Shown here in pieces: positions 7,821 through 15,274 of a DNA stretch of 47,206 nt. Source of the stretch: Flavobacteriales bacterium. GTDB taxonomy: Bacteria > Bacteroidota > Bacteroidia > Flavobacteriales_F > PHOS-HE28. Both the position numbers and the translations under genes were made by a program. The stretch covers positions 1-47,206 of the forward strand of contig JAEUSV010000077.1 of assembly GCA_016788485.1 (NCBI GenBank), read 5' to 3'. The notes under the pieces are model-generated. The model had not been told where the DNA came from. It made no database searches and saw only the letters and a program-made list of their open reading frames with translations. Positions within the stretch are counted from its first letter, which is position 1, and each line of letters starts with the position of its first letter.

Positions 7821-8237
7821 ATGATGTGGAAGCGGACAAGGCTGTACAGCATCCTGAACTTCAAGTGCCCCTATTGCCACGAAGGTGAGTTCTTCGTTGC
7901 GCATCCGTACGACCTGAAGCATGCCGGCGACCTGCACAAGGAGTGCAACGTGTGCCACCGGCGCTACAGCATCGAACCGGGCTTCTTCTACGGGGCGATG
8001 TACGCGGCCTACGCCCTCGCCGTGGCGTGGAGCGTGACCTTGTACGTGGCGATGGCCGTGCTCTGGCCTTCCGCCTCGATCCTCACCCAGTTCCTGGTCA
8101 TCACCTTCGGGCTGGTGGCGATGGGCCCCTTGCTCTATGCTTTGTCGAAGATCGTTTGGGCCAACCTGTTCTTCGGTTACCGCGGCATCGCACCCACGGA
8201 GCAGGAGCTCAGGGCGAAGCAGGAAGCGCGCGCCTGA
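7821..8237 (+). CDS. DUF983 family membrane protein
   Basis: A 138-aa protein. The N-terminus carries two CxxC pairs (CPYC, CNVC; residues ~14-44) likely to hold zinc, then two hydrophobic spans (~57-80 and ~85-110), as in DUF983. A second ATG three bases later (7824) is equally possible as start. The function of the family is unknown. It is convergent with the methyltransferase gene, with only 3 nt between the two stop codons. Confidence 0.85.
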   Translation: MMWKRTRLYSILNFKCPYCHEGEFFVAHPYDLKHAGDLHKECNVCHRRYSIEPGFFYGAMYAAYALAVAWSVTLYVAMAVLWPSASILTQFLVITFGLVAMGPLLYALSKIVWANLFFGYRGIAPTEQELRAKQEARA

Positions 8238-8240
8238 GCC

Positions 8241-8927
8241 TTACTCGCCGTCGTCCTCGCCGGGCTGCGGCGGGTTGGCGAGCTCCATGGCCTGGATCAC
8301 GTACCGATAGGGGAGCTTGGAGCTCCACGAGATCACATCGGAGAAGCCGGCGGGCGTGAGCTCGTCCATGATCAGGTCCTCGTTGGTGCGCAGTTCGAGC
8401 GGCGGACCCATGGGTGTCTGCGTCGGCAGGAACTCCACGATGAAGAGCTGGCCCTCGTGGCCCAGCGCGCCGTGCACCTTGGCGAAATAGGGGATCCGCA
8501 CCGTTTCGGGGATGGTGAGGTAGGTGCGGGTGCAGAGGGCACGGTCCACCTCGCCGGGCGCAATGCCGGGCTCGCCTTCCAGCGTCAGCCGTGTGGTCAG
8601 GCGCTCAGGGCCGAAGCCCGCGGCCTGTGCCTTGGCCACCAAGGCGTCCAGGCGCGCCTGGTCGTTCTCCACCGCGATCACGTTGGCGCCGGCCTTCAGC
8701 AACGCAAGGGTGTAGTGCCCATCGCCAGCGAACAGGTCCGCCACGCGCCGGCCCCGCAGGTCGCCCATCATGGCAAGCAACGTATCGGTCTTGCGCCAGT
8801 CATCCACCGTCCCCGGCCCCTGGCCGGTGATGGGGGGTGGAGCGGGAGCAACGGGTTCCTGGCAGGCCAGAAGGAGCGAAAAAGCGGCGGGAATGGCCAG
8901 CAACATGGGGCTGTACGTGTTCTGCAT
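8241..8927 (-). CDS. SAM-dependent methyltransferase with lipoprotein signal
   Basis: I use the ATG at 8927 (228 aa), not the upstream one at 8966, because a TAGTTTTG promoter box (8940-8947) lies between them. The protein then begins with a lipoprotein signal ending in SLLLAC. The rest is a class I methyltransferase-like domain: VADLFAGDGHYTLALL is motif I (SAM-binding glycine-rich loop), and VIAVEND is the acidic end of strand 2. SAM is not known to be abundant outside the cytoplasm, so an envelope location is odd. Substrate unknown. It is divergent from the marR-like gene. Confidence 0.8.
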   Translation of the reverse strand: MQNTYSPMLLAIPAAFSLLLACQEPVAPAPPPITGQGPGTVDDWRKTDTLLAMMGDLRGRRVADLFAGDGHYTLALLKAGANVIAVENDQARLDALVAKAQAAGFGPERLTTRLTLEGEPGIAPGEVDRALCTRTYLTIPETVRIPYFAKVHGALGHEGQLFIVEFLPTQTPMGPPLELRTNEDLIMDELTPAGFSDVISWSSKLPYRYVIQAMELANPPQPGEDDGE

Positions 8928-8939
8928 GGTCAACGTTAG

Positions 8940-8947
8940 CAAAACTA
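8940..8947 (-). promoter_or_regulatory. Minus-7 promoter box of the methyltransferase
   Basis: TAGTTTTG on the minus strand, 12 nt before the ATG at 8927. Its position decides the start choice for that gene. Confidence 0.6.
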
Positions 8948-8999
8948 GGGGATGGCACTTTCGCATCTGTGCTTATTTCCATGGAAAGTGTCGAGCGGA

Positions 9000-9007
9000 T
9001 AGCTTTG
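9000..9007 (+). promoter_or_regulatory. Promoter box 4 nt before a GTG start
   Basis: TAGCTTTG, an exact TAnnTTTG match, ends 4 nt before the GTG at 9012, pointing to a leaderless transcript. Confidence 0.6.
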
Positions 9008-9011
9008 CGGC

Positions 9012-9464
9012 GTGGCCACCATCGGAGAGGAACTGGTAAGCCGGTTCGAGAGCGAACAGCAGAAAGCGGTGTTGAACATCCTGTTCACGTCGAACTGGCT
9101 GCGCAATGGGCAAACGCTCCTGCTCACGCCCTACGGCATCAGCATCCAGCAATACAACATCCTCCGCATCCTGCGCGGGGCCAAGGGCGAGCGCATGAAC
9201 ATGCACAGCGTGAAGGAGCGCATGATCGACCGTGCCCCCAACGCCACGCGGCTCACCGACAAGCTGCTCGCCAAGGGGCTCGTGGAGCGGGAGCGCTGCG
9301 ACCAGGACCGCCGGGTGGTCTACATCCGGATCGCTGAGAAGGGGCTTGACCTGCTGAAGGAGCTGGACGCGGCCATGAAGGACCATTGGGCGACCATGCA
9401 CGCGCGCATGCCCGAAGCGGACGCCGTGGTGGTGAACCGCGCCTTGGACGCCCTCCGGGGCTGA
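9012..9464 (+). CDS. MarR-family transcriptional regulator
   Basis: A 150-aa protein starting at GTG; no ATG occurs before the DNA-binding domain. It has helix-turn-helix content (SIQQYNILRILRG, then NATRLTDKLLAKGLV) and the wing motif ERCDQDRRVVYIRI typical of MarR. It should act as a dimer that leaves DNA when it binds a ligand. The divergent neighbour is the methyltransferase lipoprotein, and the short shared upstream region makes autoregulation and control of that gene plausible. Its stop codon lies inside a 12-bp palindrome that also holds the stop of the facing gene. Confidence 0.9.
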   Translation: MATIGEELVSRFESEQQKAVLNILFTSNWLRNGQTLLLTPYGISIQQYNILRILRGAKGERMNMHSVKERMIDRAPNATRLTDKLLAKGLVERERCDQDRRVVYIRIAEKGLDLLKELDAAMKDHWATMHARMPEADAVVVNRALDALRG

Positions 9465-9468
9465 GCGC

Positions 9469-10779
9469 TCAGCGCTTGGACGGTGCTGCGATGTCGTGCT
9501 GCCACAGCACCCCGCCGTTCGCATCCCGGAGCTCCATGGTGAGCACCCGCGCGCTCTTCGGCCCTTTGAAGTGAAGCAGGGCGAAATTGTGCTGGTCGAC
9601 CACGGTACCCGGCACGGCCAGCTCGTTCACCTCCTTGGGCGCGTGCACGCCCGAGGTGAGGGGCGACGTCGTCAGGTCGTACACCTCGATGCCGCTCGGC
9701 AGCACCGCCTTGCTCAACACGCCGTGATGCCGGTCGCCGGTGAGGAACACCACGCCGGTGATGCCCTCCTTGTCGATGCGGTCCAGCAGCTCCTGGCGCT
9801 CCTTCGGAAAGGTGGCCACGTTCTCGAACACCGCGCCCGTGTTGAGCACCTGCCCGCCCGCGCAGACCACCTTGAAGGTGGCATCGCTGTACTTCAGCAT
9901 CTGCACCAACCGGTCGATCTGTGCACGGCCGAAACAGGTGGGTTCGCCCGTGACCACATCGGGCGGCACGCGGAAGCTCCGGTCGTCCAGCAGGAAGAAG
10001 TCCACGTCAGCGTGGCTGAAGGCCGTGCCGTTGCCGCCCACTCCGGGCAGGCCATGCGTGGGGTTCGCCCAGAACAGGTCGAAGGCCCGGTGGCTCCATT
10101 CGGCGTTGACCCAGCTGCCATCGCAGTCGTTGGGGCCGAAGTCGTGGTCGTCCCAGATGGCGTAATGGTGCGTGCTTCGCAGCAGGTGCTGAAGCTCGGG
10201 CAGCGACCGTGTGTGGGTGTACCGGTGCAGGTAGCCGGGCCAGCTTCCCCAATCGGGCTCGCGCAGGTACACGTTGTCGCCGAGCCAGAGCATGAGGTCG
10301 GGCTTCGCGTCGGCGATGCTGTTGAAGATGCCATACCCGCTCCCGTAGGGCTTGCCGGGCCTGTCGTACGCCGCCTCATTGACGTAGGTGCAGCTGCCTG
10401 CCGCCACGGTGAACGCGGGCGGATCGCCGCGGAACTTCCACAGGGGCTGGGTATGGAACCACAGGGGCTCGCCCACGTCGACCGCCTTGCCGTCGATGAG
10501 CACACGGTAACCGTAGGTGCGCCCAGGCACCAGCCGGTCCACCATGAACTCCAGCGTGTACGCCTTGTCGGCCTCGCTGGTGAGCACCCCGGTGCGGAGC
10601 AGGCTATCGGGCTTCTCCATCACCCAGTACTCCAGCTGCGCCGTGCAAGGGCCGGTGCATTGCATCCAGATGGAAGCGCCCAGCATGTCGACATGGCCGG
10701 GCATGGGGCCGATCACCGGCAGCTGGCCGAAGGCCTGCATGGCGGCGATGGCGGCGGTGGAAAGCAGCGCGCGGAGCAT
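9469..10779 (-). CDS. PhoD-like alkaline phosphatase/phosphodiesterase
   Basis: A 436-aa protein with a signal peptide (~1-19, ending FGQ). An N-terminal Fn3-like domain (~20-115) precedes a PhoD-type metallophosphatase domain. The metal-site motifs are visible in order: GSCTY, LWLGDNVYL, IWDDHDFGPND, LLDDRSF and FLTGDRHHG. It is likely exported and hydrolyses phosphate esters or diesters in the periplasm. A promoter-like box sits 4 nt before the ATG. Substrate preference cannot be told from sequence. Confidence 0.92.
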   Translation of the reverse strand: MLRALLSTAAIAAMQAFGQLPVIGPMPGHVDMLGASIWMQCTGPCTAQLEYWVMEKPDSLLRTGVLTSEADKAYTLEFMVDRLVPGRTYGYRVLIDGKAVDVGEPLWFHTQPLWKFRGDPPAFTVAAGSCTYVNEAAYDRPGKPYGSGYGIFNSIADAKPDLMLWLGDNVYLREPDWGSWPGYLHRYTHTRSLPELQHLLRSTHHYAIWDDHDFGPNDCDGSWVNAEWSHRAFDLFWANPTHGLPGVGGNGTAFSHADVDFFLLDDRSFRVPPDVVTGEPTCFGRAQIDRLVQMLKYSDATFKVVCAGGQVLNTGAVFENVATFPKERQELLDRIDKEGITGVVFLTGDRHHGVLSKAVLPSGIEVYDLTTSPLTSGVHAPKEVNELAVPGTVVDQHNFALLHFKGPKSARVLTMELRDANGGVLWQHDIAAPSKR

Positions 10780-10783
10780 GCGA

Positions 10784-10791
10784 CCAAGGTA
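10784..10791 (-). promoter_or_regulatory. Promoter box 4 nt before start codon
   Basis: TACCTTGG on the minus strand ends 4 nt before the ATG at 10779. It is a relaxed form of TAnnTTTG, with the same spacing as other leaderless candidates. Confidence 0.4.
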
Positions 10792-10826
10792 GTGGCCGCC
10801 CTGCTCCGCGCGTCATCTCCGATTCC

Positions 10827-12419
10827 TCAGCTCCGCTTGAACCAGCGGAGGAAGCCGCCCTTCTTTTCCTCGTGTTGCGAGCGGTCGCCCTTCTCGCGAC
10901 GCTCCTCCTCGGCGAACAGCTCACGTGTGAGCTTGTCGTAGTCGGGTTTCACCGGCTGCTCGCGGCGCTCACCGGGGCGCTGGTCGCGTTGGCGGGGCTG
11001 CTGGGGGCGGGGACCGCGCTGGCCCTGCTGCTGCGGACGGCCATCGTTGCGGCGCTGGCCTTCCGGGCGCGGACGGTCGTCGCGACGCGGCTGGCGGTCG
11101 TTGCGTTGCTGCTGGGGCTTGCGGTCGCCCTGCTGCGGACGGCCATCACGGCGCTGCTGGCCTTGGGGACGGTCGCCGCGCTGGCCCTCGCGCTGGGGGC
11201 GCTGGCCACGGCCGGGGCCGCGCGGCTGGCGGGGTTCGCGCACCTCGGGCTCGGCCTTCTTCGGGCCGCCCACCATCACGTAGGGATGCTCGGTCACGAC
11301 CGGGATGTCGCGCTTGATGAGGCGGGTGATGTCGCGCAGGAATGCCTTCTCCTCGTGATCACAGAAGCTGAGCGCCTTGCCCGATGCGCCAGCGCGACCC
11401 GTGCGGCCGATGCGGTGCACGTAGGTCTCGGGGATGTTCGGGATGTCGAAGTTGATCACGTGCGTGAGGCCGTCGATGTCGATGCCGCGTGCGGCGATAT
11501 CGGTGGCGACCAGCGCACGGATCTTGCCTTCCTTGAAGTTCTTCAGGGCGTTCTGGCGGGCCGTCTGGCTCTTGTTGCCGTGGATCGCCTCGGCGCCGAT
11601 GCCGGCCTGGGAGAGCACCTTGGCGACCTTGTTGGCGCCGTGCTTGGTGCGGGTGAAGATGAGCGCCTCGCGGATCGCATCACCCTCCAGCAGGTGCAGG
11701 AGCAGCTTGTTCTTGTCCGTGCGGTCCACGAAGTACATGTGCTGGTCGATGGTCTCGGCCGTGCTGCTCACCGGCGCCACCTCCACCTTGATGGGGTCGG
11801 TGAGGATGCTGTTGGCGAGCTTGGCGATCTCGGGCGGCATGGTGGCGCTGAAGAAGAGGGTCTGGCGCTTCTGCGGCAGCTTGGCGATGACCTTCTTCAC
11901 GTCGTGGATGAAGCCCATGTCGAGCATGCGGTCGGCCTCGTCCAGCACGAAGATGTCGAGGTCGTTGAGGTGCACGTAGCCCTGTCCCATGAGGTCGAGC
12001 AGGCGGCCGGGGGTGGCGATCACGGTGTCCACGCCGCGTTGCAGCGCGTCGGTCTGGGGTTTCTGGCCCACACCGCCGAAGATCACGGTGTGCCGCTGTT
12101 TCAAGTGGCGGCCATAGGCGGTGAAGCTCTCGCCGATCTGGATGGCGAGCTCGCGGGTGGGGGTGAGGATGAGCACCTTGATGGGGCGCTTGCCTCCCTG
12201 CGCACCGATGCCGCGCTCATGCAGCTCCTGCAGGATGGGGATGGCGAAGGCGGCGGTCTTCCCGGTGCCGGTCTGCGCGCAGCCCAGGAGGTCGCGTCCC
12301 TTCACCAGGTGCGGGATGGCCTGTGCCTGGATGGGGGTGGGGTGGGTGTACCCTTCCTCCTGAAGGGCCTTGAGGATGGGCTCGATGAGCCCGAGGTCGT
12401 TGAACGTGGTACGTTCCAT
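10827..12419 (-). CDS. DEAD-box ATP-dependent RNA helicase (RhlE-like)
   Basis: A 530-aa protein from the ATG at 12419 ([11 protein letters not shown], the Q-motif region); the frame is open further upstream but that part is the mRNA leader. All helicase motifs are present: [11 protein letters not shown] (I), PTRELA (Ia), TPGRL (Ib), DEAD (II), SAT (III), [10 protein letters not shown] (V) and [10 protein letters not shown] (VI). After residue ~390 comes a long Arg/Gln/Pro/Gly-rich tail, a disordered RNA-binding extension, ending [10 protein letters not shown]. It probably remodels rRNA or mRNA structures. A ~200-nt untranslated leader, as seen for cold-induced helicases, suggests post-transcriptional control. 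Confidence 0.93.
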   Translation of the reverse strand: MERTTFNDLGLIEPILKALQEEGYTHPTPIQAQAIPHLVKGRDLLGCAQTGTGKTAAFAIPILQELHERGIGAQGGKRPIKVLILTPTRELAIQIGESFTAYGRHLKQRHTVIFGGVGQKPQTDALQRGVDTVIATPGRLLDLMGQGYVHLNDLDIFVLDEADRMLDMGFIHDVKKVIAKLPQKRQTLFFSATMPPEIAKLANSILTDPIKVEVAPVSSTAETIDQHMYFVDRTDKNKLLLHLLEGDAIREALIFTRTKHGANKVAKVLSQAGIGAEAIHGNKSQTARQNALKNFKEGKIRALVATDIAARGIDIDGLTHVINFDIPNIPETYVHRIGRTGRAGASGKALSFCDHEEKAFLRDITRLIKRDIPVVTEHPYVMVGGPKKAEPEVREPRQPRGPGRGQRPQREGQRGDRPQGQQRRDGRPQQGDRKPQQQRNDRQPRRDDRPRPEGQRRNDGRPQQQGQRGPRPQQPRQRDQRPGERREQPVKPDYDKLTRELFAEEERREKGDRSQHEEKKGGFLRWFKRS

Positions 12420-12626
12420 ACGGCTTCGCCATTGCCCGGGCGATGCGGGTGTGTGTGGTGGTCGCAGGCCATTGCACCTGGACACACCTGTCGTGTGTGA
12501 TGATCGCCCCTTCGATCCGTTCCGGCGTCCAATGATCCGCTGGGAGATGGCGCCTGGACAATTCGGTCGTCGGCCTTGGCCGACACGGAGAGCTGGGCGC
12601 TCGGGGCATGTCCGCTTATCAGCGAA
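12420..12626 (-). promoter_or_regulatory. Long 5' leader of the helicase gene
   Basis: About 207 nt separate the expected transcription start (just after the TATCTTTG box at 12633-12640) from the helicase ATG. No other gene fits here. Many genes in the window have leaders near zero, so this one stands out and may hold an autoregulatory RNA structure. Confidence 0.4.
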
Positions 12627-12632
12627 CGGCCG

Positions 12633-12640
12633 CAAAGATA
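12633..12640 (-). promoter_or_regulatory. Minus-7 promoter box of the helicase
   Basis: TATCTTTG on the minus strand, an exact TAnnTTTG match followed by GCGGCC, upstream of the long leader. Confidence 0.6.
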
Positions 12641-12659
12641 GGCTATTTCGGGTCGGGCG

Positions 12660-13196
12660 TTACAGCACGGCCTCCTCCTCCACGCGGAAGAGGTAGCGTC
12701 CGTCCTCGAAGACCCACGTCGCCAGCCGCTGCTTGCGGCCTTCGCCCGCGATCAGGAACACGTACACGCGATCACCGTCCTGCGAGCGATAGGCGCCGCA
12801 ATAGGGCAGCACGCGCTGCAAGCCGGCATCCCACCCGCAGAACGCCTCGCTCCGGAACTGCGCATTGCGATCGTCCGTGAAGGCCAGTTGGGTTCCGTCC
12901 ACGACCACGCGCATGGCCAGACCCTGTGGCCCGTTGCGCAGTTCCACGCGCACATCCTCGCCCTCAAGCTCGGCCGACGTGGATGAGCAGGCGCGGAGCG
13001 GCACTTCGTTCAGTTCGACGACGGGCAGCACGCCTTCCAGTTCGGGGTAGGCCCCCAAGGCCGCGATCTCGGCGTGGAGCAGGCTGTCGTGGACGTCGGC
13101 GAGGGTGAGCTGTTGTTGAAGGGCGGCATGGCCGGTCAATGCGTGGCCGGCGGAAAGGAGCATCGCTACGAACGTGCGGCACAGCGGGAAGTGCAT
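12660..13196 (-). CDS. Secreted hypothetical protein, 178 aa
   Basis: The start is placed at ATG 13196 so that the protein opens with a signal peptide (MHFPLCRTFVAMLLSAGHA). The mature part is a mixed alpha/beta domain with four cysteines (ACSS, FCGW, PYCGAY) that could form disulphides after export. The C-terminal half (GDRVYVFLIAGEGRKQRLATW, FEDGRYLFRVEEE) reads as beta-strands. No family recognised. Its stop lies about 20 nt upstream of the helicase promoter box, so it is probably a separate unit. Confidence 0.65.
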   Translation of the reverse strand: MHFPLCRTFVAMLLSAGHALTGHAALQQQLTLADVHDSLLHAEIAALGAYPELEGVLPVVELNEVPLRACSSTSAELEGEDVRVELRNGPQGLAMRVVVDGTQLAFTDDRNAQFRSEAFCGWDAGLQRVLPYCGAYRSQDGDRVYVFLIAGEGRKQRLATWVFEDGRYLFRVEEEAVL

Positions 13197-13247
13197 GGGG
13201 CGGGGTTCTGGCGACCCCGTGCCACAATAACGCAACGCACGCGGCCT

Positions 13248-13550
13248 TCAGTGCGTGGCGAGCTTGGCCACGAGCGCCTGGGTCATCGGGGCGGCGTCCA
13301 CGCCGTAAGCGTTCACCAGGATCCCCATGATGCGGTGGTCCTTCGAGCTGATGGCGTACACGATGCTCTGGTCCTCGGGATCGCTGTTGCCTTCGAACCG
13401 GTGGAACTCGTCGATCTCGAACTCCGAGGGGTCCAGGCTCAGGCCGCGCGCATCGCACACCAGGCAGTGGCCGCCCAGGGCGAGGTCGTCGGTGTACCCG
13501 CGCCGCTGCAGGTCGTTCACGGCTTCGGAGAGGGTGGAGTAGGCGGGCAT
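13248..13550 (-). CDS. Small conserved protein often misnamed PRPP synthetase
   Basis: A 100-aa protein (TLSEAVNDLQRRGYTDDL, FEIDEFHRFEGNSDPEDQSIVYAIS, LVNAYG). It matches a Bacteroidota family that databases often call 'phosphoribosylpyrophosphate synthetase'. It has none of the PRPP-binding or ATP-binding motifs and is a third of that enzyme's length, so the name should not be carried over. It is cytosolic, with no signal peptide. Function unknown. A TAACTTCA element lies about 35 nt upstream of the ATG. Confidence 0.75.
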   Translation of the reverse strand: MPAYSTLSEAVNDLQRRGYTDDLALGGHCLVCDARGLSLDPSEFEIDEFHRFEGNSDPEDQSIVYAISSKDHRIMGILVNAYGVDAAPMTQALVAKLATH

Positions 13551-13603
13551 GGGGTCCGAGGCAGGACAATGTGCTTGGCTGGCCTGAAGTTAACGCCAAC
13601 GAG

Positions 13604-13634
13604 AACGCCCCGATGGTCGGACCATCGGGGCGTT
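13604..13634 (-). terminator. Terminator after the SPFH gene
   Basis: A perfect 14-bp stem (AACGCCCCGATGGT with ACCATCGGGGCGTT) and a 3-nt loop, just 3' of the SPFH gene. The A-T ends make it able to work in both directions. Confidence 0.85.
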
Positions 13635-13652
13635 GCGTGTTGTAAGGGTCGC

Positions 13653-14651
13653 TTAGCTCTTGAGCGCCTTGTTCGCGTCGAGCATCTCCTTGATGCCGCC
13701 CACGCTGCTCAGCACTCCGCTGGCCTCGTAGGGCATGTAGATGACCTTGTTGCCCTGTCCGCTGGTCATCTCCTTCAGCGTTTCCAGGTACTTCATGGCG
13801 ATGAGGTAGTTGGTGGGGTCGCCCTTGCCACCGGCCACCGCCTCGCTCACGAGGCGGATGGCCTCGGCCTCGCCCTGCGCGCGGCGAATGCGTGCCTGGG
13901 CATCGCCCTCGGCCTCCAGGATCTGGCTCTGCTTCTGGCCCTCGGCCTGGGTGATCTGCGATTGCTGGATGCCCTCGGCCTGCAGCACGGCGGCGCGCTT
14001 GCTGCCCTCGGCGTCGATGATCTGGGCGCGACGGTCGCGCTCGGCGCGCATCTGCTTCTCCATGGCCTCGCGGATGTCGCGTGGCGGGTTGATGTCCTGC
14101 AGCTCCACGCGGTTCACCTTCACGCCCCACTTGTTGCTGGCCTCATCGAGGATGGTGCGCAGCTTCATGTTGATGGTGTCGCGGCTGGTGAGGCACTCGT
14201 CCAGGTCGAGCTCACCGATCACGTTGCGGAGCGTGGTCTGCGTGAGCTTCTCGATGGCCAGCGGCAGGTTCTCGATCTCGTACATGGCCTTCACCGGGTC
14301 CATCACCTGGAAGTAGAGCAGCGCGTTGATCTCGGTCATCACGTTGTCCTTGGTGATCACGTTCTGGCGCGGGAAATCATAGACCGTTTCGCGCAGGTCG
14401 ATACGCTCCTTGCGCTGGAACTGCACGTATTTGTTGCCATCGGGCAGGTCGCGGGTGAAGCGGAAGATGATCTCGCGCGGCTTGTCGACGATGGGGATGA
14501 TGACGTTGATGCCCGCGGTGAGCGTCTTCTGGTACTTGCCGAGGCGCTCGATGACCATGGCCTCGCTCTGCTGCACGATGCGCAGGCCTTTGGCCACGAT
14601 GAAGACGATGAAGACGGCGAAAAGGAGGAGTACGATGGTTCCGGCTGTCAT
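13653..14651 (-). CDS. SPFH/stomatin-family membrane protein (QmcA-like)
   Basis: A 332-aa protein. One N-terminal membrane span (~4-21) precedes the SPFH/band-7 domain (~25-200, including GLRIVQQSEAMVIERLGKY). A long coiled coil with repeated AEG units follows (AEGSKRAAVLQ, AEGIQQSQITQ, AEGQKQSQILE, AEGDAQARIRR), then a short C-terminal segment with VIYMPYEASG. It matches the paraslipin group that oligomerises into membrane rings and microdomains. It is 47 nt downstream of an NfeD gene, the classic partner, so they form one operon ended by a strong terminator. Confidence 0.93.
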   Translation of the reverse strand: MTAGTIVLLLFAVFIVFIVAKGLRIVQQSEAMVIERLGKYQKTLTAGINVIIPIVDKPREIIFRFTRDLPDGNKYVQFQRKERIDLRETVYDFPRQNVITKDNVMTEINALLYFQVMDPVKAMYEIENLPLAIEKLTQTTLRNVIGELDLDECLTSRDTINMKLRTILDEASNKWGVKVNRVELQDINPPRDIREAMEKQMRAERDRRAQIIDAEGSKRAAVLQAEGIQQSQITQAEGQKQSQILEAEGDAQARIRRAQGEAEAIRLVSEAVAGGKGDPTNYLIAMKYLETLKEMTSGQGNKVIYMPYEASGVLSSVGGIKEMLDANKALKS

Positions 14652-14698
14652 GGGTAGGGGAGTTGGTGTTCAGGTATGGGTGATGGCCCGGGAGGGGA

Positions 14699-15142
14699 TC
14701 AACCCTCGATCGGGCGCACGATGAGCGTGTTGCTGTCCACGCGCACCACTTCGACGAGGTCGCCCACACGGAGCTGGCGGTCGCTGGTGCACTCTGCGCG
14801 CCAATCGTCGCCTGCGGCGCTCACGCGGCCCAGGCGCAGGCCCGGCTCGAAGTCCTGGGTCACACGACCGCGCTGGCCCACCAGGGCGTCCATGTTGGTC
14901 TTCACATCGGGGCCGTTCCACATGCGCTTCATCAGCAGCGGGCGGATGGTGAGGAAGGAGAGGAGCGAGAAGGCGGAGAAGGCGATGAGCTGCGCGCTGG
15001 CCCCGAAGCCGAGGGCCGCCACCACGCTGCCGCCCACGCAGCCGATACCGAGGCAGAGCAGGAAGAAGCCGGGGACGAAGATCTCGGCGATCATCAGCAC
15101 GAGGGCCAGTCCGGCCCACCAATGCCATTGGAAGAATTCCAT
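14699..15142 (-). CDS. NfeD-family membrane protein
   Basis: A 147-aa protein from the ATG at 15142 (MEFFQWHWWAGLALVLMIAE). Three or so hydrophobic spans fill residues ~8-80, and a soluble OB-fold domain (~90-147, LVGQRGRVTQDFEPGLRLGRV...) ends the protein. This is the short NfeD form without the serine-protease domain. It is known to pair with SPFH proteins and the next gene is one. A TATCTTCG promoter box is 20 nt upstream. Confidence 0.9.
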   Translation of the reverse strand: MEFFQWHWWAGLALVLMIAEIFVPGFFLLCLGIGCVGGSVVAALGFGASAQLIAFSAFSLLSFLTIRPLLMKRMWNGPDVKTNMDALVGQRGRVTQDFEPGLRLGRVSAAGDDWRAECTSDRQLRVGDLVEVVRVDSNTLIVRPIEG

Positions 15143-15162
15143 GGTTTTCCGTTGTCTGTGGT

Positions 15163-15170
15163 CGAAGATA
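15163..15170 (-). promoter_or_regulatory. Promoter box of the NfeD-SPFH operon
   Basis: TATCTTCG on the minus strand, 20 nt before the NfeD ATG. Confidence 0.6.
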
Positions 15171-15259
15171 GAGGGACGTTCCCACGCGGAACGTGCCGAT
15201 CGGGATGAGCGGTCGCATCGCCTGATGGGAAGGGCCCGCACGGTGCGCGGGCGTTCCGC

Positions 15260-15267
15260 TATTTTCG
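15260..15267 (+). promoter_or_regulatory. Promoter box at the start of the polysaccharide locus
   Basis: TATTTTCG (TAnnTTCG type) ends 7 nt before the ATG at 15275, at the head of the plus-strand glycan cluster. Confidence 0.5.
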
Positions 15268-15274
15268 GCGGCAG

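Noticed and set aside
10872..12500. Long plus-strand frame opposite the helicase gene
   Set aside because: Ala/Leu/Val/Asp-rich antisense shadow of high-GC coding sequence; the helicase motifs are all on the other strand.
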